The translations under genes and the position numbers were made by a program. This document shows, piece by piece, positions 33,260 through 46,294 of a stretch of DNA of 64,000 nucleotides. A model generated the notes under the pieces. The model worked only from the letters and a program-made list of their open reading frames with translations. It was not told where the DNA came from and did no database searches. The stretch is from assembly GCA_001557505.1 (NCBI GenBank), contig LSAX01000003.1:372001-436000 (forward strand), written 5' to 3'. This stretch comes from Reticulascus tulasneorum (taxonomy: Eukaryota > Ascomycota > Sordariomycetes > Glomerellales > Reticulascaceae). Positions within the stretch are counted from its first letter, which is position 1; each line of letters starts with the position of its first letter.

Positions 33260-34793
33260 ATTGGGAGGGGGGCTTTTGGCGTGGGTAGTGTTGGCGTGTC
33301 GATTGGGTGTCGAGTGCGTGGCTTGAGTATCGTGGTTGGGGGGTTTGTTGGTTTGGTGGAGGGCAGGTCTGGGAGGTGTTAGCGAGGAGGAATTGGCGTC
33401 GAGGACAGGAGGGCGTACGGAGTGAGATCTGCCCTGTTGGCAGCCAGTTCTATATCAAAACCTCAATTGAAGAATGAAGCTGGGAAAGCTTGTGGTCGCG
33501 AAGTCGAAAAAGGTCGAAATTCTAGTGGTCCGTGCCCCTTGAGCGGAGCATGCCGACTTGGCATGCCATGCCCTTTGCGTGGGCTTAAAATGCTGTGCAA
33601 TTGATACGGCATTAGCGCCTGGCCCGGTCCTGCATTGCTTGGACTAGGGTTGGTGCACATGGCGTTGTTACTTGAGCCATTCAACATGCCCGTAACTCAT
33701 ACTCTCGGTTGAAGAATGATTACTTCCCGGGAGACCAGCTTGAGCAACTGATGCCGTGGGTGTTGTCTATTTATGTGGTGCTGCTGGCATCTAACGCCGT
33801 CCTCCTGTGCGAAAGCGCAGTTAGGCCAGCAGGTTGCAATAGCAGCTTCGCGAGCATCTTTTCGTGCGAGAAGCATTTTAATGCAGTCTTGGCACCATAA
33901 ATCATTGGTCGTGTAATAGGTTAAGAACTCTTATATGCAAACAAGTTGTGGTCCCCAATTCGAAGTTGGAGAGTTGGATTCATGCTCCTGGCCCTTCCAT
34001 ACTTGCCGTACAAACACAACTATAATTCATCAAAATCAATAGGTTTAGAGATACTAGTAACAACAATTCACTCTTAGGATCTGCATACACATACGCCACC
34101 AGACCTGTATCTCCCAAGTTTTTTTCCAGCTCTACAGACAGCGAGAACCGAATATGCCCACTTAAGTGAATCCCAACGGCCCGGATGGACATCACGCATG
34201 ACAACTCATTGGACACCCACCGCCCCTGCAGCCCTTGGGATAGTATCTCCTACCAGTCTGCACACCCCTCCCGTCTTCATAGCATGGTACTTGTACTCGG
34301 AGTGCAACCCAGGCACGTAGTGGAGCCTAACATGTGAAGAGCAGCAGGGCTTATCCAGCATTGGCAGCTTGCTCTCTCGCACCCCGCCTGATCCATCTCC
34401 TCCACATGAGAACGAGAAGTGATTAGATCTGATGGGGTGAAATGATTCGTCCGAGGCCGAGACAATCCCAGGATAAGGTCGTCCAAAAAGCATACTGCAG
34501 GTCTATGAAGCTTACCGACTAGGACAACTGACAGCACCATGGAATTCCAACATGGATTTTAAAAATCATCAATATGAGCTCCAGCTTGTTCAAGAGCGAG
34601 ACGCAGAACCAACACCAGTATTATTGTAACCCCGAGACTGAAGCTACCTAACACTACATGTATAAACTTGTCGTACAAGACACCATCTAGCTTACCGGCA
34701 TCGCTCTTCGAGCAGACGAGAAATTGCATTCGACTCCCAAGTCTAACTATGGCACGTTCCCATCCAAGGTCCCTCCGCATCAGCCACACTCTC
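33260..34793. other. Intergenic between uL30m and ACL1
   Basis: About 1.5 kb: uL30m promoter on the left and ACL1 3' region on the right. Short open frames on both strands lack support. Confidence 0.55.
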
Positions 34794-36849
34794 TTACAAT
34801 TGCACCTCAACTCGGCCCTCAGCTCCCGGCGCGCCGGATTGAAGGTTGGGCAGGATGTAGGTGATGTCATCCCAAGGATGACGGTACAGACCGGTACGCA
34901 GTCTCTTCTGATCCAGGTAATGGGCAATCAGACCGATCGATCGTCCGAGGACGAACAGACCGTTGAGGACGCCCATCTGCAGGTAGTCTTCGGCTTCCTC
35001 GGCAGAGAAGGCGCCGCAGTTGCGCATGAGATCCACGAAGCAGACGGCGACACAGCCGTCGACGTTGAGAATCAGGTTGTCCTTCTTGGAGGTGGTGACG
35101 GTCTCAACGGCCAGAGCATAGTCGAGGAGCTTGTGGTTGGGGAACTTGGCCAAGACGTACTCCTTGACGAGCTCGACTCGCAAGTCAGGGTTGTTTCGCG
35201 ACTTGACGCGGTGGCCGATACCGGGAATGAGCTTGTTCTGCTTGCGCATGCTGTCGACGAACTCACGCGGGCTGAGACCCTTGTCGAAAGCCTTGGTGAA
35301 CTCCTCGGCGGCGCCGTCGAGGGCACCACCGAATCGAGAACCAATGGTCAGGAGACCGGCGACGAGCGAGCTGATGAGATCCTTGCCGGCACGGGTGGTG
35401 ATGATGGTGTTCATGGCACCGGACACGGCAGGACCGTGGTCGGCGGTGAGCATGAGAACCATCTCGAGGAACTTGGAAGCGTACTCCGGCAGGCGGCGGC
35501 GGAACCAGAGGAGCGCCATAACACCACCGATGCCAATGTCCTCTCTGAACACATCGGAGATGGGCATGCCAGCGTAGAGGAGCTCCTGACCACGGTCGTC
35601 GGAAATGGTGGAGATGAAGGCGGCAGGCTTTCGGATGAGACCGAGCTCCTGGGCCCAGGAGTAGTCAATGGGGATCTTGGGAACGACGGGCTCTGGCTGC
35701 GGCTTGATGGTGCCGTTCTTGACGAGGCTGTCGTAGAGGCTCTTGAGAACCTGGGGCATTTCCTCGAAGGTGTCGGGCACGTAGAAGCCGGCCTCTCTCA
35801 TCTTCTCGTTCTTGGTCTTGGCAGTCTCGAGAGTAGAGTTGGCAAAGGCACCGGCGTGGCCGAACTGGACTTCGGTCGTGAACATGCTGGCGCAAGTTCC
35901 GATCGCCCAGGCGACAATTGGCTTGGTAATGATTCCCTGCTTGACAGCGTCGATCACCTTGTACTCCTCGACACCACCGACCTCACCGAGCAGCATAAGA
36001 ACCTTGCACTCGGGATCGGCCTGGTATCTCAGGAGATGGTCAATGAAGGTGGTTCCGGGGTATCTGTCACCACCGATGGCGACACCCTCGTAGACACCGT
36101 CGGTGTTGTTGGCGATGATGTTGTTCAGCTCGTTGGACATGCCTCCGGACTTGGAGACGTAGCCGACGGAACCTCGTCGGTAGAGCTTGGAGGCAACGAT
36201 GTTGTCCATCATACCACCCGTATTGCCGATCTTGAAGCAGCCGGGCTTGATGCCACCGACGGTGGCGGGGCCGATGATGGTGACACCCTTCTTCTTGGCC
36301 ATGTGTGCAATCTCACGGGCTCGCTGCGAGCTTGTTAGCGGCCTGCCGAGCAGCACGTAGTGTAGGGTCACTTACTCGCTCAGGAACACCCTCGGCAATA
36401 ATGGCGATGGTCTTGATCTGGGGGAACTCCATCAGCTCCATTGTGGAGCTGTAGACACTTCGCGAGGAGGCGAAGTTGACGACGGTGTCGACCTCTGGGT
36501 GCTTGCCGACGGCCTTCTCGACTTGCTGGTAGACGGGCAGAAGAGTCTCGCTGGTGCCCCAGTACATCTTGCTCACAAACTGACCACCGAAAGTATAGAT
36601 GATTCCGGCGACGGAGGGGGTCTTTCGCTTGCAGATGAAGTCGAAATCGAGCATGCCTTGCACGGCTCGGGGCTGCAGACCGTAGACGAAGCATCTGGTC
36701 TTGTCGTTGAAGAGGGCATGTTCGGGGAGCGGGCTCAGTGGCCGGCTGGGAGCAGCGAACCGTCGGATGTTGTCGTTAGCAGACAGGCCGGCGCTCGCTG
36801 CCTTGGTGCCGTTCACACCGTTGGTGGTGGTACCGTTGACAGCAGTCAT
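34794..36849 (-). CDS. acl1: ATP-citrate lyase subunit 1 (succinyl-CoA-synthetase-alpha / citrate-synthase part)
   Basis: Two exons, 36849-36376 and 36323-34794, 667 residues. It corresponds to the C-terminal half of animal ACLY: a CoA-binding domain ([18 protein letters not shown]), a ligase domain with [20 protein letters not shown], the phospho-accepting His314 in VQFGHAGAF, and a C-terminal citrate-synthase-like domain ([27 protein letters not shown]). With ACL2 it cleaves cytosolic citrate to acetyl-CoA and oxaloacetate at the cost of ATP, supplying acetyl units for lipids, sterols and histone acetylation. The start [11 protein letters not shown] was taken at the first Met of the conserved N-terminus. 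Divergent from ACL2, the standard filamentous ascomycete arrangement. Confidence 0.97.
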
Positions 36850-37005
36850 CTTGTCCGGGTTTTCGAGCTTCTCAGGGTTATGAAGGGTCTGAGGTAAAAG
36901 GTCTGGTGAGGGAGGGCCGATGTCAGCAGCTCGAACCAGACAATTGACGCCAGAGAGAAGGGATCTTGAGGACGAAGAAGGGCACCGGACGAGTGTGGTC
37001 TGGAC

Positions 37006-37040
37006 TGAGAGAGAGAGAGAGAGAAAGAGAGGGAGAGATA
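37006..37040. repeat. GA microsatellite
   Basis: Near-perfect GA dinucleotide tract in the ACL1 leader region; a second one lies at 37348-37369. Confidence 0.85.
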
Positions 37041-37767
37041 GGTATGCTCGAGGACAAGGAGTGATGGTGACAATGGTAGAATTGGTGTGGGGAGGGAGCA
37101 AGATTTCAGGAGGGAAATGGACTGGAGATGTTCATGGAGCTGATGAATTTTGGTTGGATTGGCACTCTGCAAGCTGCTCGTTCGTTTCGGTCTCGGTAGG
37201 CCGGACACACCAAAATGTTTTTTAGTGGGTCATGCAGCTGCGACTGGCCGTAGCGCAGCGTAGCACAGCTCTATGCCAGGGACGCCGACGGACGGAGCAG
37301 AAACGCGGAGGATGACACGCAGGGAAGGGCAGGGCAGAATACGACAGGGAGAGAGAGAGAGAGAGAGGGAACTAACTGACCTGGTATGGGTGCTTTTGGG
37401 TTTAGACGCGCGGAGGGGAAGCTATCTCCAGAATTCGCAGGACTCGGCGGAGGTTTGTTGGACTTTTGGGAGGAATGGATGGGAAGCGATGGGATGCAAG
37501 AAAAGGGCAGTTGATCCAGTGATAGGGGGGGGTGTGTCTGTGGTGTGTGGGATATTTTTTTTTTTGGGGAAGAAGAGAGCTGACGGACGAGAAAAGAACC
37601 AGCAGGGGTGGGGGGGACCACCTTCTCAGGGACGAGATGACCGGGGGGTAGAGGAGCAGGAACGGAACGAGGGAGCCACTACTGCTGCCGCTGGCCGTTC
37701 AACTAGACTGAATGTCACTAGTGGTCTGTCCAGCTACAAACACAGAGAGACAGTTGTGTGTGTCTTG

Positions 37768-37792
37768 TATGAGGTATGAGGTATGAGGTATG
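37768..37792. repeat. 7-mer tandem repeat (TATGAGG)
   Basis: Three and a half copies of TATGAGG in tandem. A GATT tetramer array follows at 37852-37872. Confidence 0.85.
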
Positions 37793-39027
37793 CTGCAACG
37801 CCAATCAAAGGTATGATGACGGATGATGATGTCGATAAATGGTGCTGATCGGTTGATTGATTGATTGATTAATTGGAAGGGAAACAGGTTGGCGATGCAA
37901 GCGGCGGATGGCGGTCCCCTCTGGAGACTTCCGTCATGCGACGGCCGAAATAGTTGGGGAAGTTATTGGGGATTTTTCTTGGGCGTCGACAAAAATTCGT
38001 TGAAGTGTTGAATTCCAGTTGCCAGAGGATTGATTGAGAGGTAGACTAACGGTTGGACCCCTGCCCCCGCTATTTTACGAAGTACCGGTACTTTGCCTGT
38101 GTTTGCCGTCCCGTTTAGCGTTTTTAGCGTAAAAATAGGCTACTGGACACGCCAGGCCCGGGGATTCCAATTCACACTGGGGCCCAATATCCCATCCCCC
38201 CATCAGACTTGATCGAATCCCATCTTCTCTCAAAGCAACTAGGTACGTACCTTTTCTTTGGTTTCTGCTTCTTCCTTTTATGCAAGGAGTTCACCACTTC
38301 AGCCACAGGTGTCGTCAGACCCCCCCCCGTATTCGGCGGACACGCCCGAGCGAGGCAATCAATCAATCAAAAAAAAAATATTACAAACCGCCTTTGCTGA
38401 TGTATGTAGATCGGGTTCCCGTATGATGACACCCTTTTTTTTGGTCGTCGTATCAAGTACGAGAAGCGAGAAAGCTGGAAAACCAGTTGTGGCGGGGTGG
38501 GGAGATGCAGACACAGAGGGAAGGAAGCAGTTGGAGAATAAAAGAGAATAAAAGGAAAAAAAGGAACAGGACGGAAACGAGAAGAAGAAAAAGAAGTGGG
38601 AGAAACCCGGTCGGGCGAAATGATAACCGCAAAGGCGCAAAGGGGGAAAATTGGAGAGAAAGCTATGATGCATCAGAAATGCTGCATCACCGAAACCCGT
38701 CGTCCCAGCGCTCGCTCCGTGGTTTGTCGGTTCTCCCCATCCCACTCCGCCGGGCACCGGGCAAAATTGAGCAGCTCCGTGCCAGCAGAGGGTCCATCTG
38801 GGCGTGGCTTGGCCCACCCCTTAGTGCACCTGCCTTATTGAAGGAGCGCTGATGATGATTTGAGTAAGACTCGAGCTTGTCTTTCTCTCCAGATTGGCTG
38901 GTCGCTCGCTGCCCGAATCGAATTGTAATTCCCCTACCGGCGTTGCCCTTTTTTTAGAGACACCAATCTGTCACTCCTCTGGCTCCTCACGCTGACCGCA
39001 CCAGCCTCACTCTTTGGTCCGTGTTTA

Positions 39028-39053
39028 GGTGGTGGGTGGTGGTGGTGGTGGTG
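39028..39053. repeat. GGT triplet repeat
   Basis: GGT array with one interruption in the ACL1/ACL2 intergenic region. Confidence 0.8.
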
Positions 39054-39225
39054 CACCCTCGGCCCACCTAATCCGACGTCCGTCCGGGACAGAAGCAAAC
39101 CAAGAATAAAACAAGCCCGAAAATAACCCACCCTCTCTGTCGCTCTCTTTTCTGAGTGTGCGCCTCCTTCGTCCTCTCTCTGCCTCTGGTTGGAATCTGT
39201 TCCATCCGCTGCCAGCCAAAGAAAC

Positions 39226-39250
39226 TAGCTAGCCAGCCAGCCAGCCAGCC
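39226..39250. repeat. AGCC tetramer repeat
   Basis: About five tandem AGCC units directly after a CTAGCTAG stretch. Confidence 0.8.
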
Positions 39251-40251
39251 ATCTGGCCCGAGTCCCCCCCTTCTCTTGCGACTTTCGGCGGACCTTGACG
39301 TCGCATTGGGAACTTAATTGCGACGGGTTTTGCATCCAACAGCTTCCCGGGTTGAGGTCCACTTAAACCTCAACAACAGTGCCACATCTCCCCAGGCTTT
39401 TTCTGGTCCCCTGCAAAGGAAACACTGAAGTAGCGGTACATCCTCTCTCCGTCGAGGTCCCCTTTTTTTTCTCGTTTCGTTTTCTCTCGCTCCCAGCAAC
39501 TTTTCAGAAGAGACTCGCACCAAAAACTTTCTTGGCTTTTTCTTTTTTGGTAACAGGCCTTCTTAGCCTACTGGGAGTCCCACTGAGAATCCGCTGAGAG
39601 CCCACTGAATCCACTGGAATCCACTGCCCACACTGTAGGTACTTTGTCGAGGTCCCGTCTCCCCCTCCAGTCCCCTCACAGCTCCGGTACCTGTCCGCGA
39701 TGCAACCCACTGAGGTGCACACCCCCCCCAAGTTCCCCACTCCCTACAATACATACCCCCCATGCAGCAACACAGTCCCTGGCTTGACCTGAGCTTTTCG
39801 ACCCATCCAAATTTTTGAAGGCTGACGATCTTCTTCTCCCTCCCGCAGCTGCCCACTTCCACCTCCCACTCCCCCATACTTTTTTCAAACAAATCTGTCG
39901 CTTTTCCCGCTCACCGCTTCCAAACCCTGATCATCGCTTGATCTCAGGAAAGTCTCGATTTGCAGCTCATCTCTGTTGTCGGTGCCTTCGCTCACAATCC
40001 ACTCGGTATGTTGCCTCGCGCTCCTCGTTCGACCTGTGCGTGATGCCTTCGAAACTGCTGCTGCTGGTGGTTGCCGGGCAAACGCTCAGCTCTCTCTGAA
40101 CATTGCATTGCACACCCGCTCCTTGAGACAGGGACAGCCAGCTGCACAAATCAATTGCTGACCATCTGGCAGATTCAGATCGAAGAACGAGAGCAGAACA
40201 CTCCGCAGAAACACTCCCCTTCACCACCAAACACACCTCCATACCGCCAGA

Positions 40252-42169
40252 ATGTCCGCCAAGTCCATTCTCGAGGCCGATGGCAAGGCCATCCTCAACT
40301 ACCATCTCACGCGAGCACCCGTCTTCAAGCCCACTCCTCTCCCAACGCCCAGCAAGCATAACCCTCCCCCGAGACTATGCTCTCTGCACTTCCCAGAAGA
40401 TGCCGATGTCGCCGGCATCCTCGACCAGGCCGAGGTCACCTACCCCTGGGTCCTCCAGCCCGGTGCCAAGTTCGTCGCAAAGCCCGATCAATTGATCAAG
40501 AGACGAGGCAAGAGCGGCCTCCTGGCCCTCAACAAGACCTGGCCCGAGGCCAAGGCCTGGATTGCCGAGAAAGCTGGCAAGGTGCAGAAGGTCGAGCACA
40601 CCAATGGTGTCCTGAGACAATTCCTGGTCGAGCCTTTCGTTCCTCACCCGCAAGATACCGAGTACTACATCAACATCATGTCTGTCCGAGATGTAAGTCA
40701 CCGCCCTTTTTTCCTTGTACCCGGCATTGGCGGTGTTGCTTCGGGTGGGTCCAGTCTGGTGGGGCTTCGCAAGCTTGGTGATTGCTTGCCTGCGAGCGAC
40801 ATCAGAGCTTGTATTCCGAAGGCAGCAAAAAGAAAAAGTTCAAAAAGGAGCATGGTCTATTGAACAGAAAGAAAAAGGCGTGGGATTCCTATATATGGGA
40901 TGTTTTGGCCCACGGGTCAATTTTAGTGGACTCTGTGGCCCGTTTACTACCTGCATCGGCAGTACTCGACGAGTGGGCCTGCGGACGAACGGATGCCACG
41001 AGAAAATTGCTACTGCCCGACAACCCGGCCAAGCTACCACGTTTGTGGAAGCCCACAGGCCTGAGGCGGCTATTTGACACCCTTGCTTCTTATCACAGCA
41101 GTTTTGTTTTGTAAGACGATGCTAATCTGTCCACTCACAGGGCGACTGGATCCTCTTCACCCACGAGGGTGGTGTCGACGTTGGTGATGTCGACGCAAAG
41201 GCCGAGAAGCTTCTCATTCCTGTCGATCTGTCCGAGTACCCATCCAACGAGGAGATCGCGGCGACCCTGTTGAAGAAGGTCCCCAAGGGTGTCCACAATG
41301 TCCTGATCGACTTCATCAGCCGGCTGTACGCCGTCTACGTCGACTGCCAGTTCACCTACCTTGAGATCAACCCCCTCGTCGTCATCCCCAACGAAGATAA
41401 GACATTCGCATCCGTGCACTTCCTGGATCTTGCGGCGAAGCTGGATCAGACCGCCGATTTTGAGTGCGGTGTCAAGTGGGCTGTTGCCCGATCGCCCGCT
41501 GCTCTCGGCCTGACCAACGTCGCCGCCGCCAATGGCGAGAAGATCAACATCGATGCCGGCCCGCCCATGGAGTTCCCCGCCCCATTCGGACGTGAGCTGA
41601 CCAAGGAGGAGGCCTACATTGCCGACCTGGACGCAAAGACTGGTGCCTCTCTCAAGCTCACCGTCCTGAACCCCAACGGCAGAATCTGGACCCTGGTCGC
41701 CGGTGGTGGTGCCTCCGTCGTGTACGCTGACGCCATCGCCTCTTGCGGTTTCGCCGACGAGCTTGCCAACTACGGCGAGTACTCTGGTGCGCCGACCGAG
41801 TCGCAGACTTACCACTACGCCCGAACGGTCCTGGATCTCATGCTCCGCGCTCCTATGTCTGACAAGGGCAAGGTCCTCTTCATCGGTGGTGGTATTGCCA
41901 ACTTCACCAACGTCGCCAGCACATTCAAGGGTGTCATCAAGGCGCTCCGAGACTTTTCCAGCCAGCTCATCGAGCACAACGTCCAGATCTGGGTGCGTCG
42001 TGCGGGCCCCAACTACCAGGAGGGCTTGAAGAACCTGAAGGCCGCCACGCAAGAGCTCGGCCTCAACGCCAAGATCTTCGGACCCGAGATGCACGTCTCG
42101 GGTATTGTGCCGCTCGCCCTCGTCCCCGGTAAGTGGGAGGAGAGCAAGGCTGAGGAGTTCAGGGCTTAG
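40252..42169 (+). CDS. acl2: ATP-citrate lyase subunit 2 (ATP-grasp / succinyl-CoA-synthetase-beta part)
   Basis: Two exons, 40252-40692 and 41141-42169, 489 residues. It matches the N-terminal half of animal ACLY: ATP-grasp domain with [36 protein letters not shown], the metal/ATP-binding YLEINPLVV, then the citrate-binding part with [16 protein letters not shown] and [15 protein letters not shown]. It forms the heteromeric cytosolic lyase with ACL1. The single intron is 448 bases, unusually long for this window. The start [19 protein letters not shown] is the conserved N-terminus. Confidence 0.97.
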
Positions 42170-42807
42170 AGGGGCCGCGGAGGTGGCATGGAGTAGATGA
42201 GCGGTTTACTAAGGTATCGCGGTGTAGACGAAGAAAAGCCGAACGGCTTGATTCCTATCTTATCCCGCTTTCTTGTACGTTTGCAAGGTACGGTGTCGTG
42301 CGGTGGGCGATCTCGGCTCAGCTAGAGGTCCATGTATCGTATGTACGGGTGTGAGGTCGGGTGATCGGACAGGCAATAATTAGAGGCTTGTAATGTGATC
42401 TTGGCCATATGAACGTATGATCTCGTTGTTTGTCCACGCTGTATTTGCGACTGTGTAGGGATGTCTTGCGTGCCATGACCGGCCACGCGGAAGTGAGGCT
42501 GAACTTGAATTCTTAGCGCCCGCCACCCTTCCAACTTCAACTAACTCAGCATCAAATCATGTCCTAATACAATCACAGGTAATTATAGTTTGGCTGTTAG
42601 AACTGTAACTATAGCTATGCCTTGGCTTTGCGAGCCGGGAGGGGCTTGTGGTGTCACCGAGTTCTCTGGCCACTATTCTTTTGTTATGTGAGATCCGAGC
42701 CTCATAGCCCTAATTGAATGTCATGCATCTAGGCTGGATTACATCAAGCATCGAACAGCTTGTGAGCATGATAGAAAATTGGTCATCAAGACACCATCCC
42801 TCTACGC
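42170..42807. other. Convergent intergenic region
   Basis: 3' ends of ACL2 (+) and the hydrolase gene (-). No gene seen. Confidence 0.6.
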
Positions 42808-43615
42808 TCATGTCTCGCCAATATTACTAATGACCTCCTCAAGGGCACCCAGCAGCGCATCAGGAACACTGAGAAACGGACAGTGGCCCGACTTTACGCT
42901 CGCCGTATTGGGCTCCGGGCCCAGCTGGCCGGCCATCTGCTGCTGGACCGGTAGCGGCAGGGCGTTGTCGTCTTCGCTGAAGATGTACGCGCACGGCACG
43001 CTGCCCCGCCACGGCTCGTGGCCGGACGGCATGGCGAAGAGCGCAGCGGATGTGTGCGTCATCTGCGAGATCCATTTCGCCGCGTCGTTGGGCGCCAGGT
43101 CGTTGAATGCGACTTGGGGGAGGAGGGCTGCCACGCCTGTTACCCGGTCGCCCTGCGCGGGTCAGCTCGGGCCAGAGGAGGGGGGACATTGTGGAAGGGC
43201 GCACCTGGAGATGCATCCATGGCAAGGGCTGCCCCCCGAGCGCGTCGAGGAGCGATGTCCCTGAGGGGAGCATGAATGCAGAGAGGAACACGACCAGCAC
43301 CACGCCGCCTTCCAGCCCGTCCTCTCTTCTCGCCGCCTTCTCGAATCCCCGCACGGCGTTGCTTCCCACCACGCCGCCGGACGAGTGGCAGAGCACCACG
43401 ACGTCCTTGCCGTCATCTACCAGCTCACCCAGGGCGTTTGTGGCGGCCAACACATCGTCGGTGAGGCTGGCCAGCGGGGGCTTCCTCCCGCCAACGGTGG
43501 GGAGAGTCACGTACGAGGTCGGGTAGCCAGCTTGAGACAGAGTGCGGGTGAAGGGCTGCCAGCCCGTGGGGAGGAGCCATGCGCCGGGGACGATGAGGAC
43601 CGTTGGCTTTGACAT
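42808..43615 (-). CDS. Alpha/beta hydrolase, small fungal type
   Basis: Two exons, 43615-43205 and 43152-42808, 251 residues. The fold reads from the first strand (PTVLIVPGAWLLPTGWQPF) to the nucleophile elbow VVVLCHSSGGVVGS (Ser in H-S-S-G), a cap segment, the acid CAYIFSEDDNALPL and the catalytic His in KSGHCPFLSVPD. This soluble 230-260 residue group is widespread in ascomycetes, with members annotated as AB-hydrolase superfamily or salicylate-esterase-like; the substrate cannot be inferred. No signal peptide. The start at 43615 matches the family; an upstream in-frame Met at 43702 would add 29 residues. Confidence 0.88.
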
Positions 43616-46294
43616 GGTGTGGGAATTTACAATAGCCGGGCGACGTAGATGATCAAAGACGTACGAATGGAGCTCAAGGCTTGATTGTTCGGTTAAGGAC
43701 ACTCGGGTTGGCCTTCAGGGATTCGCGTCAAGAGAAACAAATCGCGGGAGTGCGAGATATCAACCTCAGATCTCATCTACATCTGTCATGATACGTCCGC
43801 TCCTACTTGGTGCGGGGGGGATCGACCGAGTCCAAGTTCCACCTCCCAACGCCGGCTCGGAAACGTAGCCATGACGGCTCTTTCAAAAGTGTGTGCTACT
43901 CGAGCATGCAGCTATTCTTCCAGAATATCCTATTTCAGCGCCGAAGGAGCTGGTTCCCTGTTCCTGGACCGCCCGGTTCTCGTGGTAGGATTGAGAGACA
44001 GATGCGGTTGGGGGGCCCATGGCTGCATGCCAAGATAGGGTATTCTAGGGGACCATTGGCGGGGGTTGAGCTCTCCAATATTCAAGGTCGCAGATTCGAT
44101 CGGGTTCAGATAATAGTATTTGTCGGTTATAAAAGGGCAGTAAGCTGCTATATGGTTCTCCTTGCTTGTGAAGTCGCATGATTCCCAAGTGAATGCAGAC
44201 GGACCACGCTTTTGTTGAAGCTTCCCTCAATGGTTGCTGGCCCTTAATTAGGGGGTTAGGATCTGGTTGCATGTCCACTTGTCATTCGCGAGACATTGGT
44301 TTCTCTTTCCTCTCCTGGGAGATGCTGTCCAAGCTCCATGGCCTACTCGAGAGCGTTGTAGCTCGCCGTATCATTGGCAAGCCACGTTCGTCGTCCCTAC
44401 TTGGCGACGAGTCGCGTATTGATTCAACACTGGTTGGCAAGACATAAACTTGCAAGCAAAAGGAGACACGGAGGCGGCAACGCAGTTTGACGAATCGCAG
44501 TGACTCGAAGCTCTCGTTTGACTTGTCAAGGGCTAACACGAGCATCATACTCGTTGCCTAAAGCCTAGGGTAAGATTAGTCCAACGGGGGATACGGCAAC
44601 GGTTGCTATTACTTTCGCAACGTCTGTGTTGAGCTCTCAAGCAACTGAATTGGCTTGGCTACCAATAAGTCAGTGGACGTAATCTCGTGTAGACGATGGC
44701 TCACGTGCTGGGAGAAGGAGAGCGCTGCGCCCGGGTGTTTGATCGGACTAGCATCATCTCGTATATGGGTAAGCGGCACGGCAACATCTACTACGTAAAG
44801 TCGGCCTTCGTACAGATGTATTCAGCTTTGTATTCAGGGGACTGGCCATTCTAGTACTAGTCTTAGTGCGCGTCGTCGAATACCCAAGACGTTGGTCTGA
44901 AGCCCTACGAGAGTATGCTTCATGTGCTAATGTGGTAGAGGCTCTCGAAGTTATAGGAATGGAACGTCCATCGATAACTAGCTCCTCTGTAGGAAAAACT
45001 TATGGCATTTTAGTTAGGGTAGCAATGTGAGTGTGTGTGAGTAAGGTAGCGAGGTTCAGGCACCTGCAGCCCATAATACACCGGGCCTGTTCGTTATCTC
45101 GTATCCGGGGAATGAGATCTGACCACCTGCATAAGGTATGTCAACAATTAGTGGAACGCAGCGCGAAGGTAAAACGGCGCGCGCTGTGGAGATTTCCTCG
45201 TGTCTCACCACCACCACCGCCACACGCGAAGAATGAAGCTCCAGACGCCAGGATTATGATGTCGCAGAAACAACCACACAGCTGGGTGGGTTCGAAGCAA
45301 AACGGGTGGGCTCTCCATAGAGAATGGAGTTGAGTGTTTCAAGTTTCTTTGAAGCGGGAGAGGGCATAGCCTAACCGATGTATGGATGGGATGCTTGCTT
45401 GGATGGCGTCCGCCGAGAAGTCCGGATAGCGAAGCTTGAAATTAATTAGTCCAGGAAGCCTTACCACACCCCCCCCCCCCCCCCCCCCAAGAGGTGCGTG
45501 AGAGAAGCGGAGAGGTCTTCATCAGGGCACCAGTCAGCGATTGGGGATGGCGACATGCTAGTGGCGTTCCCGACACCGACCTTGGCTACCTTTTCCGTTC
45601 AGTGGATGATAGGCGGGTGGAAGGGCCAGGAGGAGAGCCTGGTTCCCTCACTGAGGCACTGAGGTTCAGTAAGCCCCCCCCTGCCCCGCCGCAGAATCTC
45701 AAGTCTCTATCGGCTCCCCCCCCCTGAAGGTCTTCTGTCGGTAGCAAGGGTCCCACCCACAAGCGCCTCACTGGGCAGCCAGTCCGTACCTTCGCATAGC
45801 GTTGCTGATGGGCAAACCAAGATGCACTAAACCCAGAATGGGTGCAAGCTAAGCATCGTATTCCAGCAATCCTAGGTAGGTTCGGTCGATGTTAATTTAC
45901 GGGGATGACCCTAAGCAGGTAAGGTAGATATCACGATTGCCTCCTCCTCTTCCTTCCCTCCCTCTCTCGTCTTCCTCTTCTTCCCTTCTCCACCCCCTCA
46001 ATCGCTCTTGCTCGGGAGTCGTGATCGCATTCGTTTGCCTTGTACACGCAGATTCTCTTTGGCACCTTTTCTCTTCATGTCACTCTCTTGTTGAACCATC
46101 ATACACGCTGCATTTTGCTGATTGGCTCTCGTCCTTTTTTTGCTCTACCAATCTTATCCTCACCACTTTCCTGGTCGACGACGTCTCATATTGAGTATAA
46201 TCGGGCTAATACAACCCAAACCCCCTCATCCATATCTGCGAATCGCCGGTCAACGAACCATCGTCCAGGTCGGAATAGCCTGTACATAGCAGCA
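43616..46294. other. Long intergenic stretch
   Basis: About 2.7 kb with no supportable gene: hydrolase promoter on the left, GH72 promoter and C/T-rich leader from about 45940. Contains a 20-base C homopolymer. No tRNA or 5S pattern was found by eye. Confidence 0.5.
45469..45488. repeat. Poly-C homopolymer (20 bases)
   Basis: Uninterrupted run of 20 C on the plus strand. Its true length is uncertain, since homopolymers are error-prone in sequencing. Confidence 0.8.

Larger units (their letters stand above)
36850..40251. promoter_or_regulatory. Shared upstream region of the divergent ACL1/ACL2 pair
   Basis: 3.4 kb between the two start codons, presumably holding both promoters, long leaders and perhaps leader introns. 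The ACL1 side is G/A-rich on plus (C/T-rich in the transcript) and the ACL2 side C/T-rich on plus, as expected for two leaders pointing outward. It is studded with simple repeats (listed separately). Plus-strand frames at 37273-37779 and 38487-38852 are low-complexity and not supported as genes. Confidence 0.7.

Noticed and set aside
34668..36338. 556-codon plus-strand frame opposite ACL1
   Set aside because: It is the antisense shadow of a highly GC3-biased conserved gene; no domain, signal or splice pattern of its own.
41135..42094. 319-codon minus-strand frame opposite ACL2
   Set aside because: Antisense shadow of the ACL2 second exon, with Val/Gly/Asp-rich composition typical of such shadows.
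45280..45310. tRNA-like GGGTTCGAA box
   Set aside because: No matching A box, acceptor stem or anticodon arm can be folded around it.
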